Source of the DNA: Janthinobacterium sp. 17J80-10
GTDB taxonomy: Bacteria; Pseudomonadota; Gammaproteobacteria; Burkholderiales; Burkholderiaceae_D
Reading direction: 5' to 3'
NCBI RefSeq assembly: GCF_004114795.1
Contig: NZ_CP035311.1
Coordinates: forward strand, 310,001 to 374,000
DNA length: 64,000 nucleotides
In this document: one piece after another, positions 1-7,874 of the stretch
How positions within the stretch are numbered: the first letter of the stretch is position 1
Layout: each line of letters opens with the position of its first letter
Position numbers and translations under genes: made by a program
Notes under the pieces: model-generated
Told to the model about the DNA's origin: nothing
What the model saw: the letters and a program-made list of their open reading frames with translations, nothing else
Database searches by the model: none

Positions 1-11
1 CCCCGCTGACA

Positions 12-41
12 GAAACGGGCCGCATTGCGGCCCGTTTTTTT
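12..41 (+). terminator. Rho-independent terminator of a gene outside the window
   Basis: A perfect 9-bp stem (ACGGGCCGC / GCGGCCCGT) with a 3-nt loop at 15-35 is followed by a run of seven T. It ends a plus-strand gene that lies before the window start. Confidence 0.85.
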
Positions 42-85
42 ATGGTGGACAATGCCGCATCGGCATATGAAAAGGATATCGACGC

Positions 86-859
86 ATGCGGCTGACTGCT
101 CTGTTGCTCACACTTGCCCTTTGCACCGGGTGCGCCACCAGCATCAAGCCGGTGCCTGAATCCAGTGGCGCCGGGTCGCCCTTGTTGCGTTTCCAGAACT
201 CCGCGCTCACCCCGCGCAACGGCGGCCAGCTGATCGCCGGGGACATGCTGCAGCCGGGCGATATCCTGTTATCCGCTGCCAATGGCATTCCGTCGATCGG
301 CATTCGATTGCTGACGCTGGCGCCGGTCAGCCATGCGTCCCTGTATGTGGGTGATCAGCAGATTGTCGAGGCGGTGGGTCAAGGCGTCCGCGTGCGCAGG
401 CTCGATGAAGTGATTGGTGACGAAGCGGTGGTGGCAGTATTCCGGCATCCCGAGCTGCGTCCCGAACATGGCGAAGCGATCCGGCGCTTTGCCATGCAAA
501 ACGTCGGCAAGCCGTATGACCATGTCGGCATCGTGCTGCAAGCGCCATTTTCCCTGCAGCGGCGCTTGTGCGAATTGCCGCTGATACCGGAAGTGGTACG
601 CAACGCCTGCCTGCATGGCATCGCCACGATTCAGCTCGGTACCGCCAGCAATGACCGTTTCTTTTGCTCCCAGCTGGTGCTGGAGTCCTACCGCCAGGCC
701 GGCTTGCCTTTGACGCAAGCCGATCCGCGCTGGGTCAGTCCCGCCGACATCATGCACATGCGCGCAGGCGATGTGCCTGCCATGCGCACCCACCAATCGC
801 TGGCCTATATCGGCCATTTGAAATTCCAGCCGGAGACGACGATCGCGCAGGGTGAGTAG
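86..859 (+). CDS. YiiX/YebB-like NlpC/P60-family lipoprotein hydrolase
   Basis: 257 residues. The N-terminus has a signal peptide ending in a lipobox-like LCTGC (Cys16), so the protein is probably a lipoprotein facing the periplasm. The body resembles the permuted papain-fold (YiiX, DUF830) branch of NlpC/P60 hydrolases: a PGDILL motif near residue 57, the conserved His in VSHASLYVG (His83) and the probable nucleophile Cys194 in RFFCSQLVLE. The family cleaves amide or thioester bonds in peptidoglycan or lipid-like substrates, but the substrate here is unknown. It stands alone between a terminator and an opposite-strand gene. Confidence 0.8.
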   Translation: MRLTALLLTLALCTGCATSIKPVPESSGAGSPLLRFQNSALTPRNGGQLIAGDMLQPGDILLSAANGIPSIGIRLLTLAPVSHASLYVGDQQIVEAVGQGVRVRRLDEVIGDEAVVAVFRHPELRPEHGEAIRRFAMQNVGKPYDHVGIVLQAPFSLQRRLCELPLIPEVVRNACLHGIATIQLGTASNDRFFCSQLVLESYRQAGLPLTQADPRWVSPADIMHMRAGDVPAMRTHQSLAYIGHLKFQPETTIAQGE

Positions 860-865
860 ACATCT

Positions 866-1153
866 TTACCCCTGGCCGGGCCGCACGGCCTGCGCTTCCT
901 CCAGCAAGGCCTTGCCGGGACGGCACACGGATGATGCGCTTTCTTCGCGCCGGCACGCCGCTTCGTCGGCGTATTCGCTGGTGACGATAAAGCTGGCGTT
1001 GCCGCCGACCAGGTACCAGGCATTTTCCTTGTAGTGCGGGGCCGTTGCGATCCAGCCCATTTCAAATGCCGCCAGTGTGGCGACGGCGACGACCGCAGCG
1101 GCGCCCATCAGATAGCGTGCGCGGCGCTCCAGCATGATGATTGATACAGCCAT
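866..1153 (-). CDS. Small single-pass membrane protein of unknown function
   Basis: 95 residues if started at the ATG at 1153, which has GGAG eight bases upstream. An ATG two codons earlier (1159) sits too close to that site. A basic N-terminus (ERRAR) is followed by one hydrophobic segment (about residues 15-37), then an approximately 60-residue periplasmic-side tail with two Cys (in AACRR and SVCRP) that could form a disulfide. I do not recognise the family. It converges on the hydrolase gene with a 6-bp gap and has no terminator of its own that I can see. Confidence 0.55.
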   Translation of the reverse strand: MAVSIIMLERRARYLMGAAAVVAVATLAAFEMGWIATAPHYKENAWYLVGGNASFIVTSEYADEAACRREESASSVCRPGKALLEEAQAVRPGQG

Positions 1154-1402
1154 TTCCATTTCTCCACAGCAATGAAAATATGATGGCTGAAATAGGCGGG
1201 CAATGCACGCGAATCCAGAAATTTTTTTCACGGTGTCGGCGCGCGTGTTGCAAATTTTGCGGCCGTTTGTCGAACCACTAACAGGCAATGTCGTTGCATG
1301 ACCTTGACGGGGATTGCTGGATTGGCATGCCATTTGCCATCATTCGCTGTACACTGCTGCCTTTTCGGATCCTATGAATGCCGCTCCCGGAGAACTCCCA
1401 CC

Positions 1403-1924
1403 ATGTACAAAGACATTGCTTCCATATCCGTGACGCCAGATTCGTCAGCCAATGTACGCCGGGGACCGGCCTTCGTCGTCAGGGGCTCGCGTATCCACGG
1501 CCGGGGTGTATTTGCGGCCCGCGAAATCGCCGCCGGCACACGCCTCGTTGAATACAAGGGCGAGCGCATCACCGAAGAGCAGGCCATCGAACGCCATGGT
1601 CGCGATCCGGAAAACCCGCACCATACTTTTTTCTTTAGCCTGGAAGACGGCCGCATGATCGATGGCGATGCAGGCGGTAACAACGCGCGCTGGATCAATC
1701 ATGCATGCGAGCCGAATTGCGAAGCACGCGAAGAAAATGGCCGGGTTTTTATCTATGCGCTGCACGATATCGCCGCGGGTGAGGAGTTGGGCTATGACTA
1801 TGGGCTCGTGCTCGACGCCAGGCAGACGGCGGCAGTCAAGCGCGACTATGCTTGCCGTTGCGGTGCGCAGAGTTGCCGGAAAACGATGCTTGCTCCCCGC
1901 CGCAAGAAGCCGTTGCGAGCGTGA
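1403..1924 (+). CDS. SET-domain protein lysine methyltransferase
   Basis: 173 residues from the ATG at 1403, with GGAG ten bases upstream; an in-frame start at 1298 would add a non-homologous leader. All SET hallmarks are visible in order: RIHGRGVFAAREIAAG near residue 27, the pseudoknot motif NHACEPNCEA, GEELGYDYG, and a post-SET zinc motif CRCGAQSCRK near the C-terminus. Proteins of this kind transfer methyl from S-adenosylmethionine to lysine. Bacterial versions resemble eukaryotic histone methyltransferases, and their targets (histone-like or ribosomal proteins) are mostly unknown. The catalytic core looks complete, and it appears to be a single-gene unit. Confidence 0.85.
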   Translation: MYKDIASISVTPDSSANVRRGPAFVVRGSRIHGRGVFAAREIAAGTRLVEYKGERITEEQAIERHGRDPENPHHTFFFSLEDGRMIDGDAGGNNARWINHACEPNCEAREENGRVFIYALHDIAAGEELGYDYGLVLDARQTAAVKRDYACRCGAQSCRKTMLAPRRKKPLRA

Positions 1925-2186
1925 ATGAATCCTGCGCAACCTCAAACGCTCGGACAGTCTGAAGGATATTTTTTTGAAACTTTTTCTAAATAAAATTTTG
2001 TCGTAGTGAAGTTACGAAGAACCATTTCTGCTCGTTATTTTAATGGCTTTTTCGTATTGTTTTCTTACCTAACAATCAGTCAATGTCCTATCCCGAAGAG
2101 TGAGTTCGCCTGCTAGCATCCCTAGAGTGGCCGGTTAGAAGGCGACTTGTTTCGAGATGACATTGCATACTCTTTTGGAGAACAAC

Positions 2187-2456
2187 ATGAACTTCATTAT
2201 CTGGATAGTAATAGGCGGTATCATCGGCTGGCTGGCGAGTCTTGTCATGAAAACCGATGCTGAGCAGGGCATGATCTTGAACATCGTGGTCGGGATCATC
2301 GGTGCATTGCTGGGCGGCTGGTTGCTCGCTCCGCTATTTGGCACCGGGACCATTAACCAGAATGACTTCAGCCTGGGCTCCTTGCTGGTGTCCTTCCTCG
2401 GCGCCATCATCCTTCTGATGGTCGTCAACCTGGTGCGCCGCGGCCGCACACGCTAA
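2187..2456 (+). CDS. GlsB/YeaQ/YmgE-family membrane protein
   Basis: 89 residues. The start at 2187 (MNFIIW) has GGAG seven bases upstream, and ten extra codons upstream are unlikely to be used. Three hydrophobic segments and the family signature IIGWLASLVM followed by a GIIGALLGGWLL repeat identify the transglycosylase-associated protein family, whose name comes from gene context rather than enzymatic activity. Members sit in the inner membrane and are often stress induced. It is preceded by about 260 bp of AT-rich DNA and followed by a strong terminator, so it is monocistronic. Confidence 0.85.
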   Translation: MNFIIWIVIGGIIGWLASLVMKTDAEQGMILNIVVGIIGALLGGWLLAPLFGTGTINQNDFSLGSLLVSFLGAIILLMVVNLVRRGRTR

Positions 2457-2477
2457 TCCGCAGCATTCCCCGCAACC

Positions 2478-2510
2478 GATGCGTTCGCACTGTGCGAACG
2501 CATCTTCGTT
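2478..2510 (+). terminator. Rho-independent terminator after the GlsB-family gene
   Basis: A 12-bp perfect stem (GATGCGTTCGCA / TGCGAACGCATC) spans 2478-2504 with a 3-nt loop and is followed by TTCGTTTT. It lies 21 bp after the stop codon. Confidence 0.75.
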
Positions 2511-2878
2511 TTCATCGGCACTCAGCGTGCAATCCTCTCGATTTTTTCCTTCCTCTTTCCCCAATCCTTGCAAGATTACTTGCAGCCTCCCCCAGAATTA
2601 AGCGATCCGCAGCAGCCTGTTCGTTCATGACGCAGTACTTGTTCGCGAGTAATTGCTTGCGTTAAGGAAATTCCTCATTTCGCCGTAGGATTTTTCTGAC
2701 AAAAATATCAGAATTCGTTGACTGTTGTCTTTATAATAATTAACATACGATCAACTTTCGCTAATGCTGCGATGCAAGAAAAAGCGGCAGGCGACTATTG
2801 CTATCGCATCAAACACGGCAGTCAAAGCCGGGACGATGCGCCCCTTTCCAATCCTGCAGATCAAAATGGAGACCTGTA
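2511..2878. other. Intergenic region upstream of the esterase gene
   Basis: About 370 bp without a credible gene. It is AT-rich between 2640 and 2760. A possible plus-strand promoter is TTGACT (2718-2723), 17 bp, TAACAT (2741-2746). A TATAAT at 2732 is too close to that -35 box. The GAGA at 2869-2872 is a weak ribosome site for the ATG at 2879. Confidence 0.4.
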
Positions 2879-4714
2879 ATGCCATTGAAGCACCCTTCGG
2901 TAGTACGCACGCATATCGCCAGAATCAGCTTGACGCTTTTGCTTGGCGCAAGCGCCCTGACCGCACCGGCCGCCTGGGCTGCCGGCAGCTGGAATACGCA
3001 ACCAGAAACCTTGTCCACGCATCCAACCTGGATTTATACGCCCACCACCGCGATGGTGGGCGGCAAGCGTGCTCTGCTGGTGGTATTGCATGGCTGTGAC
3101 CAGAGCAATGACCAGCTCAAGCAGTGGGGCAATCTGCCTGCCGCTGCCGAAGCAAAGGGTGCCGTCGTGGTCGTGCCGGGTGTGGGCAGCAAGCCCTGGC
3201 CGTTGTTCCCATCCACCAAATGCTGGGATTACGATGGCGCGCGTGACGGTTCTGGCCATGTCGCCAATCTCGTCGCCTTGACCAAGACGCTCGTCGAGCG
3301 CCAGGCCCTGAACATCGATCCGCGTCATGTCTATATCAGCGGCATGTCGTCCGGCGCGTCGGTTGCCATGCTGACCGCGTGCAAGGCACCGGAAGTGATT
3401 GCCGGTGTCGGTATCGTGGCGGGTCCTTCTGTGGGCAGCGACCAGATGCAGGCCGTCAAGGTTGAGGGGGAAATCTCCTACACGGCCGATGCCGCACTGG
3501 CGAAATGCAAGGCCTTGGCCGGGACGGACAAGCTTCAGCACTTCAACACCCAGATCGCCAACATCACCTACGGCGAAAAGGACAAGAATGCCGAACTGCC
3601 GGGCTGCGCCTTTTCTGCGGGCGCTACTAACTGCCCCGGCACCTTTCAGCTTGTGAGCAAGAAGTGGAGCACCATCAATGCTGAAATGTTCAGAAAGCTC
3701 TACGTCGGCGGCGCTTTGGGCACGGCGGTCAAGGTGAACAATAACGCCACGGCGGAAGCGGAATTCCTGGGCGAGCACCGCGAGTCGAAGGTGGCCGAGC
3801 AGGACGCCCTGTCGCTTACCCGCATTTACAATGTCGGCCATGCCTGGCCGGCCGGCAGCGGCCAGGAAAATGACGTCAACAAGGGCGGCGTCTGGGTGGC
3901 GCAGAAAGGCATGAACTACGCCCAGTATGCGCTCAGCTGGCTGATCGACAACAATCGCCGTCCTAAGGTCGACGGCAACCAGTCGCCGGTCATCGAGTGG
4001 TGCAAGGCGGAAGCTGCCGGCACCAGCGGCTTTACCGTCAGTGCTGCAGCCAAGGACAGCGATGGCGTGATTGCCAGCTACAAGGTCGCGTATACCGGCC
4101 CGAAATCGTTTAACGAAATCACCGGTACTGGCACCAGCCTGAATAAGACGTATACCCCGGGCGCCAATGGCAAATATGAAGTGACGGTGAGCGCGACCGA
4201 CAATGCCAATGCAAGCTCGACGATTTGCAAGGCAAGCGTCAGCATCGGCGAACCGGTCGCCGTACTGCCGCCACCCGGCAACATCGTGGCGGCGTCCACC
4301 ACCAATAGCGTGACCCTGACCTGGAATGCCGTCACAGGCGCCAGCGGTTATCACGTCTATCGCAATGGTGTCAAAGTGACGTCCGCACCGCTTACCGCAG
4401 CCACCTATACCAATACCGGACTTGACCCTGCCACCACCTACCAGTACGCGGTATCCACGGTGAACGCCGCAGGTGAAGGCGAACGCTCGAATCCCCCGGT
4501 GTCGGTAACCACCCTGCAACAGGATGGCTGGAAATGCACCGCGCACTATTCGAGCAATTACACCCACGTATTGCAGGGCCGCGCAGTCAACTCGCTCGGT
4601 TTTGCCAAGGCCAAGGGTTCGAACCAGACCATCGGGCTGTACACCATCTTCAACTATGCCCTTCTGGCCCAGACCAAGCCGGGGTATTACGTGATCGGTG
4701 CCTGCCCGCAGTAA
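2879..4714 (+). CDS. Secreted PHB-depolymerase-type esterase with fibronectin III domain
   Basis: 611 residues. The start at 2879 gives a clean signal peptide with cleavage after AWA (residue 34). The alpha/beta-hydrolase domain shows the oxyanion-hole segment LHGCDQS (about 70-76), the nucleophile elbow GMSSGAS (Ser158) and the catalytic His in YNVGHAWPAG. This matches extracellular poly(3-hydroxybutyrate) depolymerase or LpqC-like esterases. After the catalytic domain come an Ig/cadherin-like segment (IEWCKAEAAG to ICKASVSIG), a fibronectin type III domain (about 490-560) and a roughly 60-residue Cys-containing C-terminal module that may bind polymer. It probably degrades extracellular polyester; the exact substrate is not shown. 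It is monocistronic, with a strong terminator downstream. Confidence 0.8.
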   Translation: MPLKHPSVVRTHIARISLTLLLGASALTAPAAWAAGSWNTQPETLSTHPTWIYTPTTAMVGGKRALLVVLHGCDQSNDQLKQWGNLPAAAEAKGAVVVVPGVGSKPWPLFPSTKCWDYDGARDGSGHVANLVALTKTLVERQALNIDPRHVYISGMSSGASVAMLTACKAPEVIAGVGIVAGPSVGSDQMQAVKVEGEISYTADAALAKCKALAGTDKLQHFNTQIANITYGEKDKNAELPGCAFSAGATNCPGTFQLVSKKWSTINAEMFRKLYVGGALGTAVKVNNNATAEAEFLGEHRESKVAEQDALSLTRIYNVGHAWPAGSGQENDVNKGGVWVAQKGMNYAQYALSWLIDNNRRPKVDGNQSPVIEWCKAEAAGTSGFTVSAAAKDSDGVIASYKVAYTGPKSFNEITGTGTSLNKTYTPGANGKYEVTVSATDNANASSTICKASVSIGEPVAVLPPPGNIVAASTTNSVTLTWNAVTGASGYHVYRNGVKVTSAPLTAATYTNTGLDPATTYQYAVSTVNAAGEGERSNPPVSVTTLQQDGWKCTAHYSSNYTHVLQGRAVNSLGFAKAKGSNQTIGLYTIFNYALLAQTKPGYYVIGACPQ

Positions 4715-4904
4715 GTCGCTGATCGCAGCAGCGCCCCGCGTGCGACCAAGGGCAAGCCAGGAAGGCTTGCCCTTTTTTTATGCGCGCCTGGCGGTTCTCG
4801 CCTGCTTGAGGAAACACACTGTAGATCAGTCCGGAGAGCTTGAGCCAGAGGATGCCGGTGCCGGAAATGGCGGGCGCAGACGGGATCGCGGCATGTTGGT
4901 TCAT
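4650..4904 (-). CDS. Doubtful small ORF opposite the esterase 3' end
   Basis: 84 codons. In its favour: AAGGA six to seven bases before the ATG at 4904 and a plausible amphipathic or membrane-like N-terminal stretch (GILWLKLSGLIYSVF). Against it: the second half reads through the terminator hairpin and the antisense of the esterase C-terminus and looks like low-quality Arg/Cys-rich sequence. It may be the remnant of a small membrane protein whose 3' part is lost. The rest of the 4781-5093 gap holds nothing else I can support. Confidence 0.2.
   Translation of the reverse strand: MNQHAAIPSAPAISGTGILWLKLSGLIYSVFPQAGENRQARIKKGQAFLACPWSHAGRCCDQRLTAGRHRSRNTPAWSGPEGHS
4748..4780 (+). terminator. 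Rho-independent terminator after the esterase gene
   Basis: An 11-bp stem (AAGGGCAAGCC / GGCTTGCCCTT) at 4748-4774 with a 5-nt loop runs into a T-rich tract (seven T in all). It lies 33 bp after the esterase stop. Confidence 0.85.
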
Positions 4905-5093
4905 GATATTTCCTTTTATATTGAAAAATGAACATGCCCGATACCGTCAGGCATAGCGTGTAGAAAATTACAATTGCCAAATATACCCACATCAGGACGA
5001 AAATTCCTCACTTGGTGCAAGCCTTCCTTAAGCCAGCATTGCTTTCATTCGAAAATGCCATAATTGCGGTTTTAACTTGCAAGCAGGCTACTC

Positions 5094-5396
5094 ATGATTC
5101 TTGAAATTGCAGATATCCGCATCCAGGCCGGCCGCCAGGGTGAATTCGACACAGCCATCCAGCATGGCGTGACCGACATCATCGCCAAGGCCAAAGGTTT
5201 CAAGGGCTTCAAAATCAACAAGGGCATGGAGTCCCCAGAGCGTTATGTCCTGATGATTTTCTGGGAAACATTGGAAAACCATACTGTGGATTTTCGCGAG
5301 TCGCCGGCCTTTGCGGCCTGGCGCGCGCTGGTCGGTCCCTTTTTTGCCGCGCCGCCGGTGGTGGAGCATTTCACCCTGCTGGCCAAGTCAGACTGA
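5094..5396 (+). CDS. Antibiotic biosynthesis monooxygenase (ABM) domain protein
   Basis: 100 residues. It has the ferredoxin-like ABM fold pattern: a first strand (MILEIADIRIQ), a helix with EFDTAIQ, the strand GFKGFKINKGMESPERYVLMIFWE and the HTVDFRESPAFAAWR segment typical of these dimeric small proteins. Members include cofactor-independent quinone-forming oxygenases and heme-degrading enzymes. Many in proteobacteria are uncharacterised, so no substrate is proposed. It is a separate small transcription unit. Confidence 0.75.
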   Translation: MILEIADIRIQAGRQGEFDTAIQHGVTDIIAKAKGFKGFKINKGMESPERYVLMIFWETLENHTVDFRESPAFAAWRALVGPFFAAPPVVEHFTLLAKSD

Positions 5397-5493
5397 AATC
5401 CACCTGTCGGGCGTTCACAACCCGACATAAATGCCGCAACCTTTGTAGGCCTCGGTAGTCAAAATAAGGGTTAATTTTGACAAGGGGAATACT

Positions 5494-5745
5494 ATGCGTG
5501 TCGATATCTATCGCCGTCCGGAAACGGGCGGTCAATTTTCTTATTTGGCAGTGCCTGAAGGCAATATCATCCCGGACGAAGCCACCAGTATCGACTGGGA
5601 GGCCGCCGAGCGCAGCATGGATCTGGATGACAGCGTCGAACGCCTGCCGCAGTTTTCCATCGACGATCCGATCGAACAAATTTCCTCCAAGGGCTATGCC
5701 ATTACCAGCGTGAAAACGCTGGGCGATGGAGAATTGCCTATGTGA
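5494..5745 (+). CDS. Small conserved hypothetical protein (DUF6139-like)
   Basis: 83 residues, acidic, with no signal peptide or membrane segment. AAGGGG lies six to seven bases before the ATG. The N-terminal pattern (MRVDIYRRPE, then FSYLAVPEG and a Glu-rich IPDEATSIDW) resembles a short Burkholderiales family that I recall as DUF6139; that assignment is from memory and uncertain. No function is known. A GC-rich hairpin follows directly. Confidence 0.6.
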   Translation: MRVDIYRRPETGGQFSYLAVPEGNIIPDEATSIDWEAAERSMDLDDSVERLPQFSIDDPIEQISSKGYAITSVKTLGDGELPM

Positions 5746-5752
5746 TCGGCGT

Positions 5753-5790
5753 CGGGCCGGCGCGTTTGCCGGCCCGTGCGCTCTTTTTCT
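5753..5790 (+). terminator. Probable terminator hairpin
   Basis: A 9-bp stem (CGGGCCGGC / GCCGGCCCG) at 5753-5776 with a 6-nt loop. The T tract (5784-5788) is separated from the stem by about seven bases, so termination efficiency is uncertain. Confidence 0.5.
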
Positions 5791-6011
5791 GTTTCCGCAC
5801 GGCTAGGTTTGTTCCTCGCATCACTTCCTTTAATTGCCATTCTCTTCAATTGTTGTCATTTGGTGGGCTTTTTTGGCGCATTTCCCCAAAAAATCCGGCA
5901 TTTCGCCTTGTTCCAATTGAACTGCAGCAAGAGAACGTGGACTAACGACAGATCCCCTTTTTGGCAGGCAAATATTGCCTTCCTTCCTCTTGCTTTCAGG
6001 AGAATTTATTC

Positions 6012-7793
6012 ATGTCCAGCAGCATTTCCAGCATCAAGCGACGACAGTTTTGGCGCAAGGTGCTGATCGCCTTTGCCAGCTTGGCCCTCGTCGGCGCCAT
6101 TGCCGCCTACTTCGGCTTTCAGCATACCCATCATGTCACGCAAACCTACAGCAGCTTTGCCAGTGACCTTGATGCCGGAAAGGTGGGCACGGTAACCATC
6201 GCGCCCAATCGCGACAGCGGCAAGGCCGAGGTCAGGCTCAAGGATGGCAAGCGCTATACCGTGGAGCTGCCGACCATGGACGTTGAAGCGGCCAACCGTT
6301 TCACTGCCAAGGGCGCGAATGTGGAAATCGATCGTCGTGCGATCAACCTGGAAACCATGCTGCCGATGCTGGTGTTGCTGGCGGTGCTAGGCCTGTTCGG
6401 GCTGGTGGCCTCGCGTCCCGAGCCGCTGGCGCTGCCGTTTCTGAAGAAGAAGCGCGCAACCGAGGTGAGCTTTGCCGATGTTGCCGGCGCCGAGGAAGCC
6501 AAGCGCAATCTCATGGAAATTGCCAGCTACCTGAAGGATCCGGAGGTGTATGAAAAGATCGGCGCCAATTTCCCGCGCGGCGTGGTGCTGTATGGTGACC
6601 CGGGTACCGGCAAGACCCTGCTGGCGAAAGCGCTGGCTGGCGAATCGGGCGCCAATTTCATCGCCACCAATGGTTCCGAGTTTGGCTCCATGTTCGTCGG
6701 CGTTTCCACCCTGAAAATCAAGCGCCTGTTTGCCCGCGCCCGTGCCATGGCGCCCTGCGTGCTCTTCATCGACGAGATCGATGCCGTCGGCGGCCGCCGC
6801 ATGAATGAAGGCTCGGCCGCGGCGCGCGAAATGAGCAGCACCCTGAACCAGTTGCTGGTACAGATGGATGGCTTTGAAAACAACAATGGCGTCATTGTCG
6901 TGGCCGCCACCAACCGCCTCGATTCGCTCGATCCGGCGCTGCTGCGCTCGGGCCGCTTCGACCGCCGCATCCAGGTCGGCAAGCCCAACCTGAGGGAACG
7001 TGAACAGATCCTGAAAATCCACGGCAGCAAGGTGCGCGTTGCCGACCAGTTGAATTACGGCGAAATCGCCCGCCAGACCATCGGCTTTTCCGGCGCAGAC
7101 CTGGCCAACGTCATGAACCAGGCAGCCATGATCGCGGTGCAGAACGGCGAAGAACAAGTGGCCCTGGAAAACGTCTTGCGCGCACGCAATGTCATGCTGA
7201 TGGGCGAGGAGCGACGCTCCACCTTGTCGCTGATCGACCAGGATGGCCGGCGCCGCCTGGCCATCCATGAATGCGGCCATGCCATCCTGGCGATGGCTGG
7301 CGGTACCGATCCCGTGACCGCCGTGTCGATCGTGCCGCGCGGGCAATCGCTCGGCCAGACCTTCATGACGCCGGCCAAGGACCAGTTGCTGATCGAGCGT
7401 ACCGACCTGGTCAACCGCCTGCATGTCTTGCTGGGCGGGCGCGTGGCCGAGGAATTGTTCATGGATTCGATGACTACCGGCGCCGATGACGACCTGTCGC
7501 GTGCCTCCGAAATCGCCCGCAACCTGGTCTGCCGCCATGGCATGTCCGACTTTGGCCTCTTGACCATCGACGAGGATTCCAGCCCGCAGTTGCGCTACGA
7601 AGCCGAGCAGAAAGCCATGCAGATCATGGCGCATGCCAAGCAAAATACGGCCGCCCTCCTTACCACGCACCAGCATGTGATGGCGGCGATGGTCGAGCGC
7701 TTGCTGGAGCGCGAAGAGCTGGATATCGACGACGTGCGCGAATTCAAGGTAATGATGGACGGCGACCCGGTGGCGCTGGTGGTCGCGGCGTAA
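6012..7793 (+). CDS. FtsH-type membrane AAA+ zinc metalloprotease (second-copy type)
   Basis: 593 residues from 6012, where CAGGAGA precedes the ATG. TM1 (about 17-36), a periplasmic region of about 75 residues and TM2 (about 117-134) are followed by an AAA+ domain: Walker A GDPGTGKT (195-202), pore motif MFVGV (227-231), Walker B CVLFIDE (249-255) and an SRH with RSGRFDRR. The peptidase has HECGH (419-423), and the third zinc ligand is probably Asp494 in GADDDL. All catalytic residues are present, so it should be an active ATP-dependent protease for membrane or unfolded proteins. It is shorter and more divergent than housekeeping FtsH (for example HECGH rather than HEAGH), and no rlmE/folP neighbours are seen, so it is probably an extra paralogue. 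Confidence 0.88.
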   Translation: MSSSISSIKRRQFWRKVLIAFASLALVGAIAAYFGFQHTHHVTQTYSSFASDLDAGKVGTVTIAPNRDSGKAEVRLKDGKRYTVELPTMDVEAANRFTAKGANVEIDRRAINLETMLPMLVLLAVLGLFGLVASRPEPLALPFLKKKRATEVSFADVAGAEEAKRNLMEIASYLKDPEVYEKIGANFPRGVVLYGDPGTGKTLLAKALAGESGANFIATNGSEFGSMFVGVSTLKIKRLFARARAMAPCVLFIDEIDAVGGRRMNEGSAAAREMSSTLNQLLVQMDGFENNNGVIVVAATNRLDSLDPALLRSGRFDRRIQVGKPNLREREQILKIHGSKVRVADQLNYGEIARQTIGFSGADLANVMNQAAMIAVQNGEEQVALENVLRARNVMLMGEERRSTLSLIDQDGRRRLAIHECGHAILAMAGGTDPVTAVSIVPRGQSLGQTFMTPAKDQLLIERTDLVNRLHVLLGGRVAEELFMDSMTTGADDDLSRASEIARNLVCRHGMSDFGLLTIDEDSSPQLRYEAEQKAMQIMAHAKQNTAALLTTHQHVMAAMVERLLEREELDIDDVREFKVMMDGDPVALVVAA

Positions 7794-7828
7794 GCCAGCA
7801 GCGATTTGCCAGGGCGCTTGCGCCAATG

Positions 7829-7858
7829 AAAAACGCCCGCATCTGCGGGCGTTTTTTT
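7829..7858. terminator. Bidirectional terminator between convergent genes
   Basis: An 11-bp stem (AAAACGCCCGC / GCGGGCGTTTT) with a 4-nt loop has seven T on the plus side and five A on the other. It can therefore end both the FtsH-type gene and the opposite Tim44 gene. Confidence 0.9.
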
Positions 7859-7874
7859 ATCTGCGAAGCAGCAA

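Noticed and set aside
2718-2737. TTGACT followed by TATAAT as a promoter
   Set aside because: The boxes are only 8 bp apart; the TAACAT at 17 bp was kept as a weaker alternative.
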